NCBI GenBank assembly: GCA_039720395.1
Contig: CM077832.1
Location: 14,326,966-14,390,965 of the forward strand
Origin: Liquidambar formosana
Lineage: Eukaryota; Streptophyta; Magnoliopsida; Saxifragales; Altingiaceae
Length of the DNA: 64,000 nt
Direction: 5' to 3'
This document shows positions 45,482 to 55,803 of the stretch, piece by piece. The translations under genes were made by a program, and so were the position numbers. The stretch's first letter is position 1; the number at the start of each line of letters is the position of its first letter. The notes beneath the pieces were generated by a model. It was not told the DNA's origin. It searched no databases and saw nothing but the letters and a program-made list of their open reading frames with translations.

Positions 45482-46420
45482 ATTTGCCCCAAATTATGAC
45501 ATTCCCGAGCTGGGACTTGTCATAATTTTGTTTTGCTGAGTGTTTTTCCCTGTGCCCCTATGCCGCTTGGCATTCTAGGGCTTACCTGGCAAAGAGGCGG
45601 TTAAGCCTTTCCGTATTCCAAGGTGCTGACGTCATGTGTCTTGGAACCGTACGATCTGCATTTAATGCTCCAGAAGCATTATGTCTTTGGAGGGAAGCAA
45701 ATTACTGCTCATTTTATCTTCTGCACTCTCTCTCTACTTTCTGCCTTTTCTCTCTGCATCCTGTTCTCCGTTTTCTCTCTCTACTTTCTCTGCTCTTGCT
45801 TTCTCTTTTCTAGGAAAATACCGTATTTTCCACCGGAATCCACTGTCTACACCGTTCGTTTGTGGGAGAAGATCCGTTCTGCTCTCCTTCGTTGCCTTTG
45901 CGAACCGTTTCTTCGGTGTTATTTTCTGCTGGTGCTCTTCTTGCTCGCTTCATCCTTCCAAGAACAACTTTCGGAGGTTTCAGCGCCGTGCCGTACAGTT
46001 TCCCCGGCGAAACAGCCTTTTTGACCACCGTTTGATCTTTTGTGAAGGTATAACTAGTTTTTGTTCTTTATTCTTCAATTTGTTCGGTGTATTTTTCTCT
46101 TTGCGGTTGTTGGAGATGTTCTTGGGGTTTGCTTCGTAATCCTAGGGTTTTCCTCTGGTTTTTGGGGCAAATCACCAAGACACTGATTTTCCCGCCTTTT
46201 AGGGTTTGAAAAAACTCCATCTCGGGGTAAACTTGAGAAAAAAGTTTTGGGTGTCCTTTTTAGTCTTTTCCCAACACCGAGTTGAGTGTTCCCCGAGCTG
46301 ACACTTAGAAAAATTTTAGGGTCTGGTAACATACCTGTTAGAACATGGAGTTTTAGGTCGAGACATGTTGTCATGGGTTGAGTTATCCCTGGATTTAACC
46401 TTCCCCTTTCATCTTGGCAG
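45482..46420 (+). promoter_or_regulatory. Presumed promoter, leader and 5' UTR intron of the antisense gene
   Basis: It contains the palindrome TGACGTCA (45627-45634), a bZIP-type site, then a long CT-rich stretch (45720-45810) typical of plant leaders. A possible 5' UTR intron runs from GTATAA at 46048 to CTTGGCAG at 46420, immediately before the ATG. No ORF here looks real. Confidence 0.45.
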
Positions 46421-49127
46421 ATGTCTTCTTTTTATGATATTAGGGGGAACCCTGCAAAGGTAGCAGAGTTTAAGGCCTTATACGGCTTTGAAGACGGGAA
46501 GTTTAGCTTCCGCTTTGCTGAGCCTGGGGAGGATGTCTTTAGGTCAGACGCCAAGGATGGCCTCCCCGTTCCCATTGCTGCTTTCATGGAGGGTGGAGTT
46601 CGTGTCCCCTTCCCAGACCTTCTCAATGACTTCCTCCTCTACTGTGGAATAGTCCCAACCCAGCTAGGGCTGAACTCCTTTAGGATCATCATGGGGGTTC
46701 ATGTCCTTAACCAGCTTCTAGGGACTTCTGTCGGGGTGCGTGAGATCCTCCACCATTACAAAATCTGCGCCCTTAAAAATAAGCCCGACGTTTACCTCTC
46801 CCTCAAGCGCAGGAAGAAACCCTTTGTCACCCACATCCCAGACTCCAACCCGGGAGCTCATGACATTGTGGTCTTCGTGTACGGGCCCGTAGATGGGACT
46901 CTTCCCCCCGATCCTCCCATCATTCCCCGAGAGAGAGGCTCTAGCTGTAAGAAATCAGCGATGTCATTTTGCTTGCCTCTTTTTTTTTTTTTGTTTTATA
47001 TGACCTCGAGTTGAATCTTGAACTTAACATTGATATTCATGTGTCATGTTTCTTTCTAGCAGCTCCTCACGCCAACGAGCCCGCTGACACGCTGAACGAG
47101 GAGGATATCGAGAGGCTGCTCGGATATCAAGTCAGCCAGCGTTGCCGTGCGGCGGAGACCTTGCTCAACTACCACGCGCGGTACCAGACTTGGGGGAAGG
47201 CGAGTTACCCCCACTGGGAGCAGCCTGACGACGAGCTGACCCGTGTGGTGGAAGAGGACTTGGAGAGGGGAGAGCAAGAGGAAGAGGAGGAAGAAGGGAT
47301 CCGCCTCCGACCTGAAGGGGAGGGAGCTGAGGAGATTAGGCCCTCCGAAAAGACGGCTCGCCGCGCCCCCTTCGTCATTGAGAGCTCCAGCTCTGAGGAG
47401 ACTGTCTCCCAAGCCATGGAGAGGAGAGGCTCCCGTCCCCCCCCCTGCCAAGAGACAGAGAACAGACTCCAGCAGCCAGAGGACCCAGAAAGACTCTGGG
47501 ATGAATTTGAGGGCTCTGGTTGCTGAGAGAAGGGCGGCGGAGAAAGAGGCCCAGGAAAAGAAGGCTGCTGAGCAGAATCAGCAGCAGCAGAATCAGCAGC
47601 CGCAGCAACAGCGGCAGAATCAGCAGCAGCAGCAGCAACAGCGTCAACAGCTGCAGAAGACTAACAAGGCTGCTGCTGTTACTGCTCCTGGGTCAGGTCG
47701 GGACGCTGGGAAAAAGCCCACTGACCCCAACAGCGGAAAACTCATGTCCCACGCCATGAGGGGGCAGGACGTGGGCAGGCCCCAAGCGCCCGAGGCTACC
47801 GGGAAGGGGAAGGCTCCTCTGGTTCCCCCTACGAAGCCCCAGAAGCCCTCCACAGTCCCTGAACAGCAACCCACTGTGCAAGGGTCTGGACAGGGGGGAA
47901 CCAATGCTTCGGGGGCCGGAGATGGGAGCGCCCCTGCTCGTGCTGATGTGATAGCACAATACCCCGAGGTAAAACTTCACTTCCTTCTGCGCCTTTTATC
48001 CGGAAGCCTATTACGAATTCTGACTGACTTTATGTCTCTGTTCGCGTGTGCAGTTCCCCGTACCCACAGATAAGGGCGTTACCAGCTCCTTCTCTGCTGA
48101 GTACAACTTCAGGCAGCTGGGGAATCCCATGAGGTTGCCGGCAGACATGGCGCACTTCAGGAAGAGGTCCGCCCTCGACAACCTCCGCTTCGGGTTTACC
48201 AGCCTTTACCGAGTAAGCTCCGTTCTTTTGTGGTTTCATTACTTGGTGTTCAACCCTGTTTTTGACTTGATGATGTCTGTATAGGGCTGCCAACAAATCT
48301 TGCTGGCGGGCGATCGCCTCGAGGAGGAAGACAATAAGTTGCAACTCGAGCTCGCCAAAGTCCGGAGTGAGTACGATCAGAAGCTAGCAGAGGCTGAGGC
48401 CAACTGTGCTGCGGCTATGTCTCAACTTCAGAAGGTAAAGTCTGAATGCGAGACTCTCAAGTCTACAGCCGAAAGTGCCATCAGCAAACTCGAGCTCACG
48501 AGGAAGGACTACGCAGATTTGGAGGCTGAGCTGAGGAAGGCAAAAGATGCCCAGGATGGGTTGGCCCGGGAGAAGCGCGAGCTGGCGAGTAAGGTCCGGG
48601 CCCTTGAGGCTGAGATAGAGAGGGAGAAGGCCTCCGCGAAGAAGGCCGTGACTGAGGAGAGGGAGAGCGTGACGGCTTCCCTCGTTGGGCAGTTGACCAC
48701 CGAGCTCGAGGTCACCTACAGATTTGCGTGGGAGACCTTGGTCGAGTTGGCATCTGCCCAATTTCCTGGCATTGCCGATATTCCCTTTGAAAGGAGGGAT
48801 ATTCCCCCGGATTACGATCCCGAGGGAGGTGATGTCGGGGAAGCTGAGATGGAGGTTGCTGGCGGCGATGAGGCCGGGGAGAACAATCCCGAGGTCACGT
48901 CTCTGCCTAATGCCACCATTGAGGCCGAGGGGACTGTTGACGTCCCCGATGACACTTCAGTCGCTGCCAACGGGGACCCACCCGTAAATGCAACGGAAAG
49001 CACCACGGAGGCTATCCCTGATCTTCCTCAGACTCCCGTGGTTCCGCCTGTCTCTACTGATCCCGTTGCGGCTCCCGAGGTCATTGCTCCAGCTGCCGGG
49101 AACTCGGGGGAGAATGTAGCTACTTAG
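46421..49127 (+). CDS. Antisense four-exon gene in element B-right (Transposase_28-like, polyQ, coiled coil)
   Basis: Exons 46421-46946, 47060-47968, 48054-48212 and 48285-49127, with canonical GT/AG borders and matching phases (1, 0, 0). Exon 1 encodes a domain resembling Pfam Transposase_28, 'putative gypsy type transposon' (FPDLLNDFLLYCGIVPTQLG, then NSFRIIMGVHVLNQLLG). Exon 2 is acidic, then basic, then a glutamine-rich run (about 47560-47655) and a proline/glycine-rich tail. Exon 4 starts with a long coiled coil (EEEDNKLQLELAKVRSEYDQ onward) and ends in an acidic, threonine-rich tail. One extra C in the run of nine at 47437-47445 shifts the frame in exon 2; exon 2 length is one base too long for the phases. 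About 810 aa otherwise. Function unknown; such extra ORFs are known in Tat elements. Confidence 0.75.
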
Positions 49128-49445
49128 GTTTTTTCCTTTGTTTTTTCTTTTTCATTTCTTCTGGCTGAATGCCCCAACTTGTACAGAACATTGTAATACT
49201 CCTTCTATTGGAATGAAATACAGAATTTTTCTTTCTCGTGTGCATGTGTCTTTTATTTTCGTACTGGTTGTATGTTTGAATGTACTATCGGGATAAGATA
49301 TCTTGTTGCTGGGGTGAAAATAATTAGACCCAACCTGAGTACGGGCTTTAGTTTGTCGAGTAAGAGACCCGAACACCTGTCAGTCCTTTAGACCCATCTC
49401 TTGGTATGTTGTTGCGTTGAACCTGTTCCTAGGTGAGAATTCGTC

Positions 49446-49745
49446 GTGAACCCATTCTTAGGTTCGGTGTGCTCAAGCCATTTAGTAGGTGAGACTTATG
49501 CCCATTCTTAGGCGATTTTGCTTGTACCCGTTCTTGGGCAAGACTTTGTTGTGAACCCATTCTTAGGTTCGGTGTGCTCAAGCCATTTATTAGGTGAGAC
49601 TTGTGCCCATTCTTAGGCAATTTTGCTTGGACCCGTTCTTGGGCAAGACTTTGTTGTGAACCCATTCTTAGGTTCGGTGTGCTCAAGCCATTTATTAGGT
49701 GAGACTTGTGCCCATTCTTGGGCAGTTTTTGACTTCGACCCGTTG
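49446..49745. repeat. 105-bp tandem array between antisense gene and pol
   Basis: The anchor GTGAACCCATTCTTAGG recurs at 49446, 49551 and 49656. Sub-motifs CCCATTCTTAGG and CCCGTTCTTGGGCAAG repeat within each unit. It lies exactly between the convergent stops at 49127 and 49848. Confidence 0.95.
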
Positions 49746-49847
49746 TTGGGGAAAATGCCTTTAGCTCAACTAATAAACAAGCGATGACGTTCTTGAATAA
49801 CCTCTGAACTTGTATTGAATAATCATTGAATGTAATTACAACTTTGG

Positions 49848-52800
49848 CTATCGGTAAAACAATCTTAGGTTAGCTATGTTAACTGATCTCGGGAGCTCTT
49901 GTCCGGTCTCCAAGCTCTTCAGTTTGTAAGAACCTGTACCCCCGACGCGGATGACCTCGTAAGGGCCTTCCCATGTTGCCCCGAGCTTCCCGTCTGCAGG
50001 ATTTCTGGTTCCAGCGTTGACTTGTCTGAGTACCAACTCTCCGACATTGAACTCCCTTGATTTTATTCTTCGGTTGTAATATTTTTTCAGCTCTTGTTGG
50101 TAAGATGCCATTTTAATTCGAGCCCTTTCCCTTCTTTCTTCTGCTAAATCCAGATCTTGAGACAGAGTTTGATCATTCGTTGCCGCGTCATAAGATTCGG
50201 TTCTGAGACCTGGTAGACCCATCTCTATTGGTATAACTGCTTCCATGCTATAGGTCATAGAAAACGGAGTTTCTCCAGTGGACCTCCGCGGGGTAGTTCG
50301 ATATGCCCATAGTACAGAATGCAGCTCGTCGGGCCAAGACCCTTTCACGTTGTCTAGCCTCCTTTTTATCCCCGCGACTATAATCTTGTTGGTTGCCTCT
50401 GCCTGACCATTGCACTGCGGGTAACTCAGATTAGAATACCACCACTGAATTCCCTGTTCTGCACTGAATTCCCGAGTTCTCTTACTGTCGAACTGAGTCC
50501 CATTATCCGATACGAAGGCTCTCGGGATCCCGAAGCGAGTGATAATATTTTCCCAAAGGAACTTGATAATATCAGAATCTTTAATTGAAGCAAGCGCGAT
50601 AGCCTCTACCCATTTGGTAAAATAATCAGTTGCGATGAACAAGTACTTCCTGTTCCCTGAGGCTGTGGGCAATGAACCAACGAGATCTAACCCCCACTGT
50701 GCGAAAGGCCATGGACTAGATATAGGATGTAACTCCTGAGCAGGCTGGTGTATTTTGTCAGCAAACATCTGGCACTTCGGGCATTTCCTCACATACCTGA
50801 TAGCATCCTTCTGCATGTATGGCCACCAGTAGCCCTGAGTGTTTGCCCTATGGGCTAGTGATCTTCCTCCTGCATGACCTCCGCATGATCCCTCGTGGAG
50901 TTTAGCCAGCAGGTCCAGCACTTGGTCTGGATGTACGCACTTCAGGTATGGTCCCGTGTAGGATCTTTTGTAGAGAGAGCTCGACGGAGATAACCAAAAA
51001 CGAGCTGACTTAGCGCGAATTCGGTGACCCTGATTGCGATCCTCGGGTAGTTCATCTCTTTGTAGATAGGCAACTATCTCATCCATCCAGCTCGGGGTCG
51101 AAGGCTGAATATCCGAGATGAGCTCCTCTGTCCCAATACTGGGTTCTTGCAAGATTTCGACATTTATGGCTCGGGGGGTGTCTGTTTCCAACGCTGCAGC
51201 CAGGGCGGCCAACCCATCTGCATGTCTGTTTTGATCCCTGGCAAAGCGTTTGAACTCCACACTGGTGAATTTCGCAGCTAATTCCCATACCTTGTGCGTG
51301 TACGCAGCCATCCTTTCATCTTTGGCTTCATATTCTTTGTTCAGCTGGTTAACCACTAGCCTGGAATCGCTGTATACTGTCAGCTCTTTCACCCCCATTG
51401 CTTGGCCCATTGCTAGTCCTGCCACCACTGCCTCATACTCTGCTTCATTGTTTGAGGCTGGGAACATAAGTCTCACTGCTTGCTCGATGATCTCTCCTTC
51501 GGGATCTGTCAGCACAATTCCCAAACCTGCGCCTTTCGCATTAGATGCACCATCCACTTTGAGCTCCCATCTCTTCCTCGCTTCTGTGTTTATATTGTCT
51601 CTCCCCCCCAGTTCGGGCAGAGAGGATTTGAATGCTGTCTGTCCCGAACTGGAAGTAGGATCTGCGAACTCAGCCAAAAAATCAGCCAATATTTGCCCCT
51701 TTATGGCAGGTCGGGGCTGGAAGTGAATGTCGTAAGCATTGAGTTCTACCCCCCACTTCGAGACGCGTCCTGACAAATCAGCTCTGCGTAGCACATCTTT
51801 CAGTGGGTAGTTGGTGAGGACGATGATAGGATGAGACTGGAAGTAGTGTTGGAGTTTTCTGGAGGCTGTGACAAGGGCTAGGATCAATTTTTCAAGGGGC
51901 AGATAGCGGGTTTCAGCGTCTAATAGTGTCTTGCTAATATAATAGATTGGGACTTGAGTAAGGTTGCGTTGGGCTAAAAGAACGCCACTGAGTGCATGAG
52001 CTGAAACAGCAAGATAGAGGTAAAGAGGTTCCCCGTGGTAAGGGTGGGTCAGGGTGGGCAGTTTTTCTAAATGAGCAACTAACTTTTGATAAGCCTCCTG
52101 GCATTCCGTGTTCCATCCCGAGTTAGTGCTCTTCTTTAGTATTTGAAAGAATGGGTGGCATTTGTCTGATGACCTCGAGATGAATCTACTGAGTGCTGCC
52201 ACCATCCCGTTCAACTGTTGAACATCCCTGACCGTTGTTGGAGTACGTAAGGTTCTTATCGCCTCAATCTTACTTGGATTTGCTTCGATCCCCCTTCTTG
52301 AAACTAAGTGACCCAGGAATTTTCCCGAACCTATGCCAAATGAGCTTTTCTTCGCATTTAACTTCATCCCATACTCCCTGAGTCGGGCAAAAGCCTCAGT
52401 TAGGTCTGCCAGATGATCTTTCTCTGAGCTGCTCTTAACAATAGTGTCATCAACGTACGCCTCAAGGTTTTTGCCAATCAGTCCTTCAAACATTCTGCTA
52501 ACAAGACGTTGGTAGGTGGCCCCTGCATTCTTTAACCCGAACGGCATCACCTTGTAGCAGTACGTTCCTCTAGGAGTAACGAACCCTGTCTTGTCTTGGT
52601 CGTGTTCTGCCATAGGAATCTGATGGTAACCCGAGTGGGCATCAAATATACTCAGTCTTTCATACCCCGAGATAGAGTCTATAAGTTGGTCAATCTTAGG
52701 CAAGGGGAAACTGTCCTTTGGGCACGCTTTATTGAGGTCTGTGAAATCGATACAGACTCGCCAGTCCCCTGTCTTCTTTCTTACACATACGGGATTGGCC

Positions 52801-53183
52801 AGCCAACTCGGGTACTTTACTTCTCTGATGAACCCTGCTTTCAAAAGCTTATCAACCTCGGCAGAAACTGTTTCGGCTCTATCATCTGACAACCTTCGTT
52901 GCTTCTGAACCACAGGCTTGTAATTCGGGTTGACTTGTAACTCATGAGTAATAATTCTGGGATCAATTCCTGGCATTTCATGGGGTGACCAAGCAAATAC
53001 ATCGATGTTTTTCTTCAAAAACTCGAACAGCTCTGCTGCGTGGGTTTCATTTAATGACTTTCCTATCCAGAAAAACCTCTCTGGATCATCAGGGTTGATT
53101 ATCTTCTTCACTAGCTCCTCCCCCGTTCTATCTGCGGGTTCCAGAGCTGTCTCTTCTACTCCGGGCCGTTCTCCCTTTCGTTG
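49848..53183 (-). CDS. pol: Element B-right pol: RT, RNase H, second RNase H, integrase
   Basis: It is open from just after the TAG at 53186-53184 to 49848, in the same frame as gag-pro; the first ATG is at 53111 (1087 aa from there). From that ATG: RT about 75-270 with YVDD at 219-222; RNase H about 350-480; second RNase H about 510-640 with KVDGASNAKG, NNEAEYEAV and YSDSRLVV; integrase zinc module (H..H..RKCPKCQ) and D, D, E in GLDLVG, SDNG and NGQAEATNK; and a C-terminal WEGPYEVIRV module. No internal stops. It is intact, which fits the near-identical LTRs. Confidence 0.96.
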   Translation of the reverse strand, partial: QRKGERPGVEETALEPADRTGEELVKKIINPDDPERFFWIGKSLNETHAAELFEFLKKNIDVFAWSPHEMPGIDPRIITHELQVNPNYKPVVQKQRRLSDDRAETVSAEVDKLLKAGFIREVKYPSWLANPVCVRKKTGDWRVCIDFTDLNKACPKDSFPLPKIDQLIDSISGYERLSIFDAHSGYHQIPMAEHDQDKTGFVTPRGTYCYKVMPFGLKNAGATYQRLVSRMFEGLIGKNLEAYVDDTIVKSSSEKDHLADLTEAFARLREYGMKLNAKKSSFGIGSGKFLGHLVSRRGIEANPSKIEAIRTLRTPTTVRDVQQLNGMVAALSRFISRSSDKCHPFFQILKKSTNSGWNTECQEAYQKLVAHLEKLPTLTHPYHGEPLYLYLAVSAHALSGVLLAQRNLTQVPIYYISKTLLDAETRYLPLEKLILALVTASRKLQHYFQSHPIIVLTNYPLKDVLRRADLSGRVSKWGVELNAYDIHFQPRPAIKGQILADFLAEFADPTSSSGQTAFKSSLPELGGRDNINTEARKRWELKVDGASNAKGAGLGIVLTDPEGEIIEQAVRLMFPASNNEAEYEAVVAGLAMGQAMGVKELTVYSDSRLVVNQLNKEYEAKDERMAAYTHKVWELAAKFTSVEFKRFARDQNRHADGLAALAAALETDTPRAINVEILQEPSIGTEELISDIQPSTPSWMDEIVAYLQRDELPEDRNQGHRIRAKSARFWLSPSSSLYKRSYTGPYLKCVHPDQVLDLLAKLHEGSCGGHAGGRSLAHRANTQGYWWPYMQKDAIRYVRKCPKCQMFADKIHQPAQELHPISSPWPFAQWGLDLVGSLPTASGNRKYLFIATDYFTKWVEAIALASIKDSDIIKFLWENIITRFGIPRAFVSDNGTQFDSKRTREFSAEQGIQWWYSNLSYPQCNGQAEATNKIIVAGIKRRLDNVKGSWPDELHSVLWAYRTTPRRSTGETPFSMTYSMEAVIPIEMGLPGLRTESYDAATNDQTLSQDLDLAEERRERARIKMASYQQELKKYYNRRIKSREFNVGELVLRQVNAGTRNPADGKLGATWEGPYEVIRVGGTGSYKLKSLETGQELPRSVNIANLRLFYR

Positions 53184-53186
53184 CTA
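53184..53186 (-). promoter_or_regulatory. Conserved in-frame UAG between gag-pro and pol (possible readthrough site)
   Basis: Both B copies read TTG TAG CAA CGA at the boundary (here and 17570-17568), with pol open in the same frame straight after it. The +4 codon CAA matches the start of the UAG-CAR readthrough context known from plant viruses; the next codon does not match YYA. Readthrough is inference. Confidence 0.5.
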
Positions 53187-55769
53187 CAAGGGGACCTCGT
53201 CAATCTTGGCTTTTTTCTTCTGCTCAGGCTCTTGCCTCGGGGCTTTGAGTTTGCCAGTTCCCGAGCTGGGAAGGCGTGGGACCTTGGACTTCAGTTTGTC
53301 CTCAGAAGGTGCTGAGTGGCCTGCATACTCTGCCAGAAAACACTCCCTGGCCGCCGCCTGATTTCCCTTTATCTCCATGATCCCTTCTGGGCTCGGGAAC
53401 CTGATGGATTGGTGGTAGGAGGATGGGACAGCCTTTATAGCATGAATCCAAGGTCGCCCGAGTATCACATTGTAAGCTGACCTTTCCTGGATTACCACAA
53501 ACGTCTCCATGGATTGCACTGGCCCGGCCCGAACTGGGAGCGTTATCTGCCCCAATGGGAAAGTTATGTTGCCATTAAAAGCTTTCAAGCTGACGTGGCA
53601 GGGCTTCAGGTCGGAGTCCTTGAGCCCGAGTTGACTGAACAACTTCTGAAACATGACGTTCACAGATGCCCCGTTATCCACATAGACTTTGCCCACGTCG
53701 TAGTTCCCTATGAGCATGCGGACAACTAGAGCATCGTTGTGCGGGCAGCGTACCGTCCCATCAGTCTCGGCATCCCCGAAGAAAAGCAGTTTCTCACCAT
53801 TTTCTCCCTCACTCTGAGGTAACAGTATTGGCTCGTCTCCAATATCACTGACTTCAGCATCTTGACACGCCATCCTATATTGTGCCCTAAGCTGGCTGGT
53901 TGACAGAGCGGTTTCCTCATATCCTCCGGTGATCATATCAATCCTCCCGAGGATCTTTGGTTGAGTGGATTGAGGAGCCCTGTTCTCGGGTTTTTTCTGC
54001 TCGGATGGCTGTCCCTTATCCTTTCGGGCTATAAACTCATCGAGTTTCCCTTCCTTGGCCCAAGCCTCGAGGTTGTACTTCAAAACCTTACAGTCCTCTG
54101 TCCTGTGGCCATAATCCTTGTGGTAACTGCAAAACAGCTTCTTATTTCTCTTCTCGGGCTCCGCGAACATAGGTCGAGGTTTCTGGAAGAAGTCCTTGTT
54201 CTCCAGTGCCTTCATTAACTTGTAGATGGGGAGAGTAAATACAGTGAAGATGGCCTGGTTTGGATTGGTGGGTGGCCTAGATTTCTCTCCTCGGGGATTA
54301 TCCCTTTGTGACCTAGGGTCCTTTTTCTTGTCATCTTTTTCGCCAGTTTTGGCAGACTGTGGAGTGTAAAAATCATCCAACTTGGAATAATTGGCTACAG
54401 TGGAGAGTAGCTTGGCTAGGTTTCTGGGGGGATTAACAGTGAGCTCCTTAAACAGAGGTGACGGTTTCCTCAACCCGAGACGAAACAGATCCATCGCATT
54501 CTTCTCAATGGGCTCGTCAATCTCATTGTAGACCTCCCAGAACCTCTGAGAGAATTCCCGAAGTCCCTCCCCATCTTTCTGTTTCAGCTCGTATAGGTTC
54601 TGCATGGTCCTCGGGAATTTACAGCTGGTGATGAACCTTTTCTTGAACAGCTTGCTCAGTTCGTGCCAGCTGTCAATAGATTCGTCTGGGATCTTGGCCC
54701 ACCACTTGAGAGCCACTTCCCCTAAACTCATGGGGAATATTTTGTAGAGAAAACCCTCGTTTCCAGCATATAACGACATACATTGCAAGTAATAATTCAA
54801 ATGATGGTCGGGGTCTATTGAAAGAGAGTAAAGAGTAAAGGTTATCTCGGAATACCCTCGTGGGATTGGGACCCGTTGAATCCATCGTGTGAATGGGCTC
54901 CGAGCTATAGCGAGGCTTTCAGGTCTGTATCCCCCTCTACTCTGGTTACCCCGGTGTCTCTTGGAGGCTTCTTCCTCGTTTCTTTCACGCCTGGGTGACC
55001 GAGAGTGCTTTCTGCTCGTCCCCCCAGTACTTCTCTCCCCCCTTCTTTCAAGAGACCGAGACCTGTGATAGCGTCTCTCTTCTCTGTGAACTTCGTGCCC
55101 AGAACGCACCTGAGAACGAGGTCTTGGGTGGTCCTCATTCCACCTTCGCGCATGTTCTGAACGCCTTGAACTGCGTTCTGGGGACCTCTGAATCAGCGCA
55201 TGATGTTGTTCATCTCCCCCTCCCAGATGTCTCTGTTCTGGATCAGTTAATCGTGGTTGATCGTCATGTCTGCTGTGGTGGTGGTGGTGTGAGGCCCCTG
55301 GCCTGGGTGAGCTCTCCTGATGCCTGGTGCGACGGAGTGGACTGGTTTGGCTAGCCTCCTCAGCGACAATATTAACTCCGCGAGGAGCAAAAGTTCGCTG
55401 GAGGTAGCGGTGGTAATTTTGCTCCGCATTTAGCTTTGCGAGCTGCGCCGATTGAATCTCCGATTGCATGGTTGCAATCAGTTCCACTACCGCCGCTGGG
55501 TTGGGGTTGTTTGTTACAGCCTTATCGAAGGCGGCTTTCAGAACAGGCTGGTCATCGAGAGAATGTAGGACAGCAGACATTTCAGGGGAGATATGATGTT
55601 GTTGAATCGGAGGAAGCTGACTGGTTCCCGCCGCAAGCAATGGCGGGTTGGTCTGTGGAGGCTGGGTTTCTGCTCGTTTCCCAGCATCGCCTGTAATGGC
55701 TTGGTCTACGCGAGTAAAGTTCGCTCCAGATCTGGTTCGCCCGAAGGTGGGCGGAGGTGGTGTAGCCAT
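53184..55769 (-). CDS. gag-pro: Element B-right gag-pro, 861 aa, intact
   Basis: Starts MATPPPPTFGRTRSG 31 bp after the primer-binding site start region and ends IDEVPL then TAG. It has an arginine/histidine/serine-rich N-terminal third (about 170-285), the gag capsid-like core (FTLYSLSIDPDHHLNYYLQ; FKKRFITSCKFPRTMQ), a zinc knuckle (CSYHKDYGHRTEDC) and an aspartic protease with VDNGAS and VILGRPWIHAIKAVPSS. The stop is followed by CAA CGA and pol in the same frame. It forms the particle and processes the polyprotein. Confidence 0.96.
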   Translation of the reverse strand: MATPPPPTFGRTRSGANFTRVDQAITGDAGKRAETQPPQTNPPLLAAGTSQLPPIQQHHISPEMSAVLHSLDDQPVLKAAFDKAVTNNPNPAAVVELIATMQSEIQSAQLAKLNAEQNYHRYLQRTFAPRGVNIVAEEASQTSPLRRTRHQESSPRPGASHHHHHSRHDDQPRLTDPEQRHLGGGDEQHHALIQRSPERSSRRSEHARRWNEDHPRPRSQVRSGHEVHREERRYHRSRSLERRGERSTGGTSRKHSRSPRRERNEEEASKRHRGNQSRGGYRPESLAIARSPFTRWIQRVPIPRGYSEITFTLYSLSIDPDHHLNYYLQCMSLYAGNEGFLYKIFPMSLGEVALKWWAKIPDESIDSWHELSKLFKKRFITSCKFPRTMQNLYELKQKDGEGLREFSQRFWEVYNEIDEPIEKNAMDLFRLGLRKPSPLFKELTVNPPRNLAKLLSTVANYSKLDDFYTPQSAKTGEKDDKKKDPRSQRDNPRGEKSRPPTNPNQAIFTVFTLPIYKLMKALENKDFFQKPRPMFAEPEKRNKKLFCSYHKDYGHRTEDCKVLKYNLEAWAKEGKLDEFIARKDKGQPSEQKKPENRAPQSTQPKILGRIDMITGGYEETALSTSQLRAQYRMACQDAEVSDIGDEPILLPQSEGENGEKLLFFGDAETDGTVRCPHNDALVVRMLIGNYDVGKVYVDNGASVNVMFQKLFSQLGLKDSDLKPCHVSLKAFNGNITFPLGQITLPVRAGPVQSMETFVVIQERSAYNVILGRPWIHAIKAVPSSYHQSIRFPSPEGIMEIKGNQAAARECFLAEYAGHSAPSEDKLKSKVPRLPSSGTGKLKAPRQEPEQKKKAKIDEVPL

Positions 55770-55782
55770 CTTATCGCGATGG

Positions 55783-55800
55783 TTCCCACAGACGGCGCCA
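55783..55800 (-). other. Primer-binding site of element B-right
   Basis: The minus strand reads TGGCGCCGTCTGTGGGAA, three bases inside the 5' LTR. Same as in B-left. Confidence 0.85.
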
Positions 55801-55803
55801 AAT

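Noticed and set aside
47243..47430. Plus-strand frame MWWKRTWRGES upstream of the C run
   Set aside because: It is a shifted reading of exon 2 of the antisense gene; only the part after the run of nine C continues the real protein.
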